Part shown: positions 60,797-64,000 of the stretch, in pieces
How positions within the stretch are numbered: the first letter of the stretch is position 1
Layout of the letters: the number at the start of each line of letters is the position of its first letter
NCBI GenBank assembly: GCA_031216445.1
Contig: CM062210.1
Coordinates: 13,155,501 to 13,219,500, forward strand
DNA: 64,000 nt
Direction: 5' to 3'
Source: Lateolabrax maculatus
Lineage: Eukaryota; Chordata; Actinopteri; Acropomatiformes; Lateolabracidae
The notes under the pieces: generated by a model
Databases searched by the model: none
What the model saw: only the letters and a program-made list of their open reading frames with translations
What the model was told of the DNA's origin: nothing
Made by a program: the position numbers and the translations under genes

Positions 60797-63506
60797 CCAC
60801 ACTCACACACACACCTGCCTGCTCCAGAAACATAGATCTGTAATGCTTCACTAAGCCCAGTGTCCTTACGGGGATAACATCAGGTGACCAACAGACAATG
60901 ACATCATACTGGAGACTTTGCTGTGTGCCTGTGTGTGTATGTGACTGTGTTTTCTTCCTTTCTCTCTCCCTGTCTTTATCTCCTTCTCTCCCTCTTCTGA
61001 CTAGTTCCCCTTAGACGCTTGACGGACAGTTTCCGAGGAGCTGGGTGGTTTGGGGAAATGGGGAGATGATTGCATGAATTCATGAATAAATGAGACTATG
61101 ACTTGTAAGGGGAGAGTGAGGACTGTTAGGCCTCAAGTGACGATGTTTTATTAAACAGCCTTCATCTGTGCGACTTGATGTGAATTACTTAGCCAAGGGG
61201 TCAGAACCTAGTGATGAGTAAAGCCGAAGATGACAAATTACATAGCTAATGTGTCTACAAAAATCTGTGAATGAAAAATCAAAAAAGAAATATTGATTTT
61301 GGATAACATTATAGGTGGCAGCAGGTTAACAATTGCTGACTTGACCCAAGGGTCATTCAACGTTTCATCCTGCAGTAGGTTTGTGGAAAACATTTGTCAG
61401 CAATAGGTAAATAGGTCCTGTATTGTGGGTCAATTATTTCTGCCTGTGCTGGGGGTTTTCATTGCCACCAGGTCCTCCCACACTGAAAATGCAGAGACAT
61501 TTCTGCAGGACACTAACAATTTAGCATAGAAGCAGCAGCAAAAAATTCATTTTGGTGAAGGCATTGTGTTTCCCCACAGGAATCACTGTAATGACTTTGA
61601 TAGAGTTCTGTCCCCAAGCATTTTTGAAAGAAGGTTAGGAGCTTCGACTCAAATTAATGTGGCTTTAGCACGTACTATAACAGTAGTGGGGACATGGAGA
61701 TTTGGACATCTACACAGAGCAGAGATTCGTGCCTTGCAGAAACCAAGGTGAAGAATTTTCCAGTCAAGGATGACAGCAGTTTTATTTGACTGCGTTGGTT
61801 TGCTGCTAACATCATCAGTTTGCAGAAGCTGAAAGGTGTTGGCGCCTTCTGTATATACATACACTTTTTTTCTCTTTGAGGTGTTTTTAAGACTTAAGTA
61901 TTTATTTGCATTCTAACACTGCTGTGCAAGTGATGGTAAACAGAATCAAACCATCAATCAATGCATGGAATACGACTCAGCACAGCCAAAATGTACATTT
62001 GTTTCCAGTTTTCTAAAAAATAAATAACTTAAAAGCTACAAATTGAAGATGTTTGCACAAATGCCCACATTTTGAACACGTGACTTATCTCAGCAGTTGC
62101 ATCTCAGCTCAGCTCGACAACCATTTCAGAGCAGCTAGCAGCAGCTGCAGCAGGGTCAGGCCACGGTCCACTGCCTCAAGGTGAGCCCACGAGTAAGGAT
62201 AGCATCTCCTATTGACACCCAAAGCCTCTGCATCGACCACACTTTAACTGACAGGCCCGGAAGCCTTGACTTCGTCCTATCTACCTCACGCTGAAACCCA
62301 GGAAGCCAATAAAGCTTCAGAACTGACGGGGAGATTTTAATTGTTGATGGAAGGTTTTTCCGGTCACCAAAGAAACGTATGCCTTGTCTCATTTCCCCAG
62401 ACCTAAACAGATTCTTTAATCACAGAGAATAGGGAAGTGCTTTGACTAAGCTGACAACACAGAGGCAGTAATGAGGAGGCTGATTTGTTATGACTCTAGC
62501 AAAACCATTTTTTTTTTTTCAGTCCAGCAGTTGAGTATTGTGTCTATTGATGTAATTTGAGTTTGCACTACTGCCCCTGATAAACCTCTGGTGGTCACCA
62601 ACTGCCATTTGCTTGCTCTCAAATCATTTAGCCACCAATTAGTAATTAAGGTCAAGCGTTTGAGAGGAATGTAATTTGGCAGAGCAATAGATCCAATGCC
62701 TTCTCGCTACATATCAGAGCAGAGGAGCTGACAATATTTTTTTACAATGCTTATATCAGAGATTGAAATTCTCAAGTTGTGGCTAAACCAACTTATACAT
62801 TTAATGTTAGAAATAGTGGACAGAAACAGAAAAAGAAATTTGCAGCCAGTCCAAAGAGGCCAAGAAACAACAACAGCAACCATACTGTAAAAATCAGCTA
62901 GCTGTAATCAGCTGCATTTGGAGACTTGTTTTTAATCTGACTTTTGTCTGTCCTTTGTATTGCAGAGTAATTGTATCACTGCACACAAATTCTTAGCAAA
63001 ATTGACATATTTGATTAAAACTGTATTAGTGGTCAATGTAGCACAAAAATAATTTTAACACATTGTACTCAGTCTCTCTATTTGTATCACAAAACACTTA
63101 AAGCACATGCCTAATTGAATTACCAAGTAATTATGCAACAGTTCCAAGTGATGAATTACAGCCCCAGCAGGGTGTTCCACAAGGCAAATGAAGATAGACT
63201 TCAAAATATGGTTGTACTGGCATGAAAGCAATTGAAATGTGCAGTTCAATGACAGCGTAAACCAGAGTAAACAGACAACAGGGTAGAGTCATGCATGCCA
63301 CTGATTCACTCAGCCAGCAGCAGCGAGAGCCAGGCAGAGAAAGGCAAAGACAGAAAGAGTCTGGGGAAAGGGAGAGGGGAACATAGAATTCAAAGTGCGT
63401 GTGTGTTGGTGCAACATGACTGTTTATAAAAGTCAGAGCTCAAAATATGAGTATGACTTGCGGTGCATTTAATTCATTTGTTAATCTGTTTACAGACCAC
63501 ACCCAA

Positions 63507-63508
<2 letters not shown>

Positions 63509-63576
<68 letters not shown>
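63509..63576. repeat. (CA)n microsatellite
   Basis: Uninterrupted CA repeat of about 68 bp, the longest pure CA array in the window. Confidence 0.97.
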
Positions 63577-63578
<2 letters not shown>

Positions 63579-63850
63579 CATCTCCAAGCTGTGTTTTTAA
63601 TCTCTCCAGCACTGTGGTGATGTTATTCAAGGTGCCAGGATGTCATGTCATCATAAATAGCTTAGCGTCAACACTCAGTGCTAAAATCTAATTGGTACTT
63701 ATTCTTCCTTCTTTATCTGAAATAAAACAACTTATTTTAAAGGGGAGCAGGAGTCTGTACACAGAGGATGGTGGCAATGATTTGGTAAAATAAAAATCCA
63801 TTGTTGGATTTTAGCAAGCATTTAGCACCATTGCATTCCATACCATTCAT

Positions 63851-63892
63851 ACTTAATTTCCCTTCGGGGATGAATAAAGTAATCTATCTATC
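63851..63892 (+). mobile_element. LINE-type 3' tail fragment
   Basis: TTAATTTCCCTTCGGGGATG followed by AATAAAGTAATCTATCTATC resembles the 3' end of fish L2/CR1-clade LINEs and their SINE partners, which end in a short ATCT repeat. Only the tail is present. The clade is inferred from memory. Confidence 0.5.
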
Positions 63893-64000
63893 CACCCTCC
63901 TTCCTAATTGTTGTTCCTTAATAAATTCTTCCTCCCTTCCTTTGTCTTTCATCTTTCCTAATAATCACAGTCCTCCCATGTGTTGCTCATTCTTCCCCCT

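Larger units (their letters stand above)
57135..64000 (-). other. partial intron upstream of exon A
   Basis: I looked on the minus strand for the preceding armadillo exon (family sequence ending near ELVT plus a split Gly) and did not find it, so it lies beyond 64000. The stretch contains large CA arrays (58499-58551, 60764-60795, 63509-63576), a possible SINE fragment (59245-59320) and a LINE-type tail (63851-63892). Confidence 0.75.

Noticed and set aside
57135..64000. Preceding ctnnd2 armadillo exon
   Set aside because: I searched by eye for the expected end of that exon on the minus strand and found no candidate with a donor site and matching phase.

Overview
This window looks like teleost fish nuclear DNA, most likely percomorph. 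The evidence is spliceosomal exon-intron structure, very dense (CA)n/(TG)n microsatellites, and several interspersed repeats of types I recognise from fish genomes. These include tRNA-derived SINE tails ending 'AGCGCTATATAAATGCA', an element starting 'GGAATAGTTCGGCATTTTGGG', and a LINE-type 3' tail. I see no bacterial, viral or mobile coding gene.

I can support one protein-coding gene, on the minus strand: the 3' half of ctnnd2 (delta-catenin/NPRAP, p120-catenin family). Eleven consecutive coding exons can be placed to the base with GT-AG junctions and unbroken reading phase: 57134-56948, 47162-47045, 44648-44466, 41171-40998, 38899-38749, 26280-26031, 23890-23806, 15139-15013, 10112-9981, 9405-9329 and 8435-8016 (stop). 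Together they total 1,904 bp and encode 633 residues. These cover the central and C-terminal armadillo repeats, a poly-lysine loop, the Ser/Arg/Pro-rich tail, a strongly Pro/Gln-rich segment, and the terminal PDZ ligand DSWV. The exons for the N-terminus and first armadillo repeats are not here and must lie beyond position 64000.

Layout: 1 to about 7400 is 3' flank and possible distal 3' UTR, with no gene recognised. About 7400-8015 is the probable proximal 3' UTR, 8016-57134 holds the exons and ten introns (575 bp to 12.5 kb), and 57135-64000 is the intron upstream of the first exon seen. The region near 10-15 kb carries most of the recognisable interspersed repeats.

I did not find a new multi-gene system. 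The most interesting signals concern splicing. Dinucleotide repeats sit directly on or beside splice sites of three exons. The 132-bp, frame-preserving exon at 9981-10112 has UG-rich RNA on both sides and a roughly 300-nt pyrimidine tract in the short intron after it, so it is a candidate regulated cassette exon. Other points of interest are a Pro/Gln-rich C-terminal segment, an enlarged Ser/Asn/Thr linker, recurring RFX X-box-like palindromes, CTCF-like sites and a nuclear-receptor half-site cluster. All family comparisons come from memory of the human protein, not from a search.
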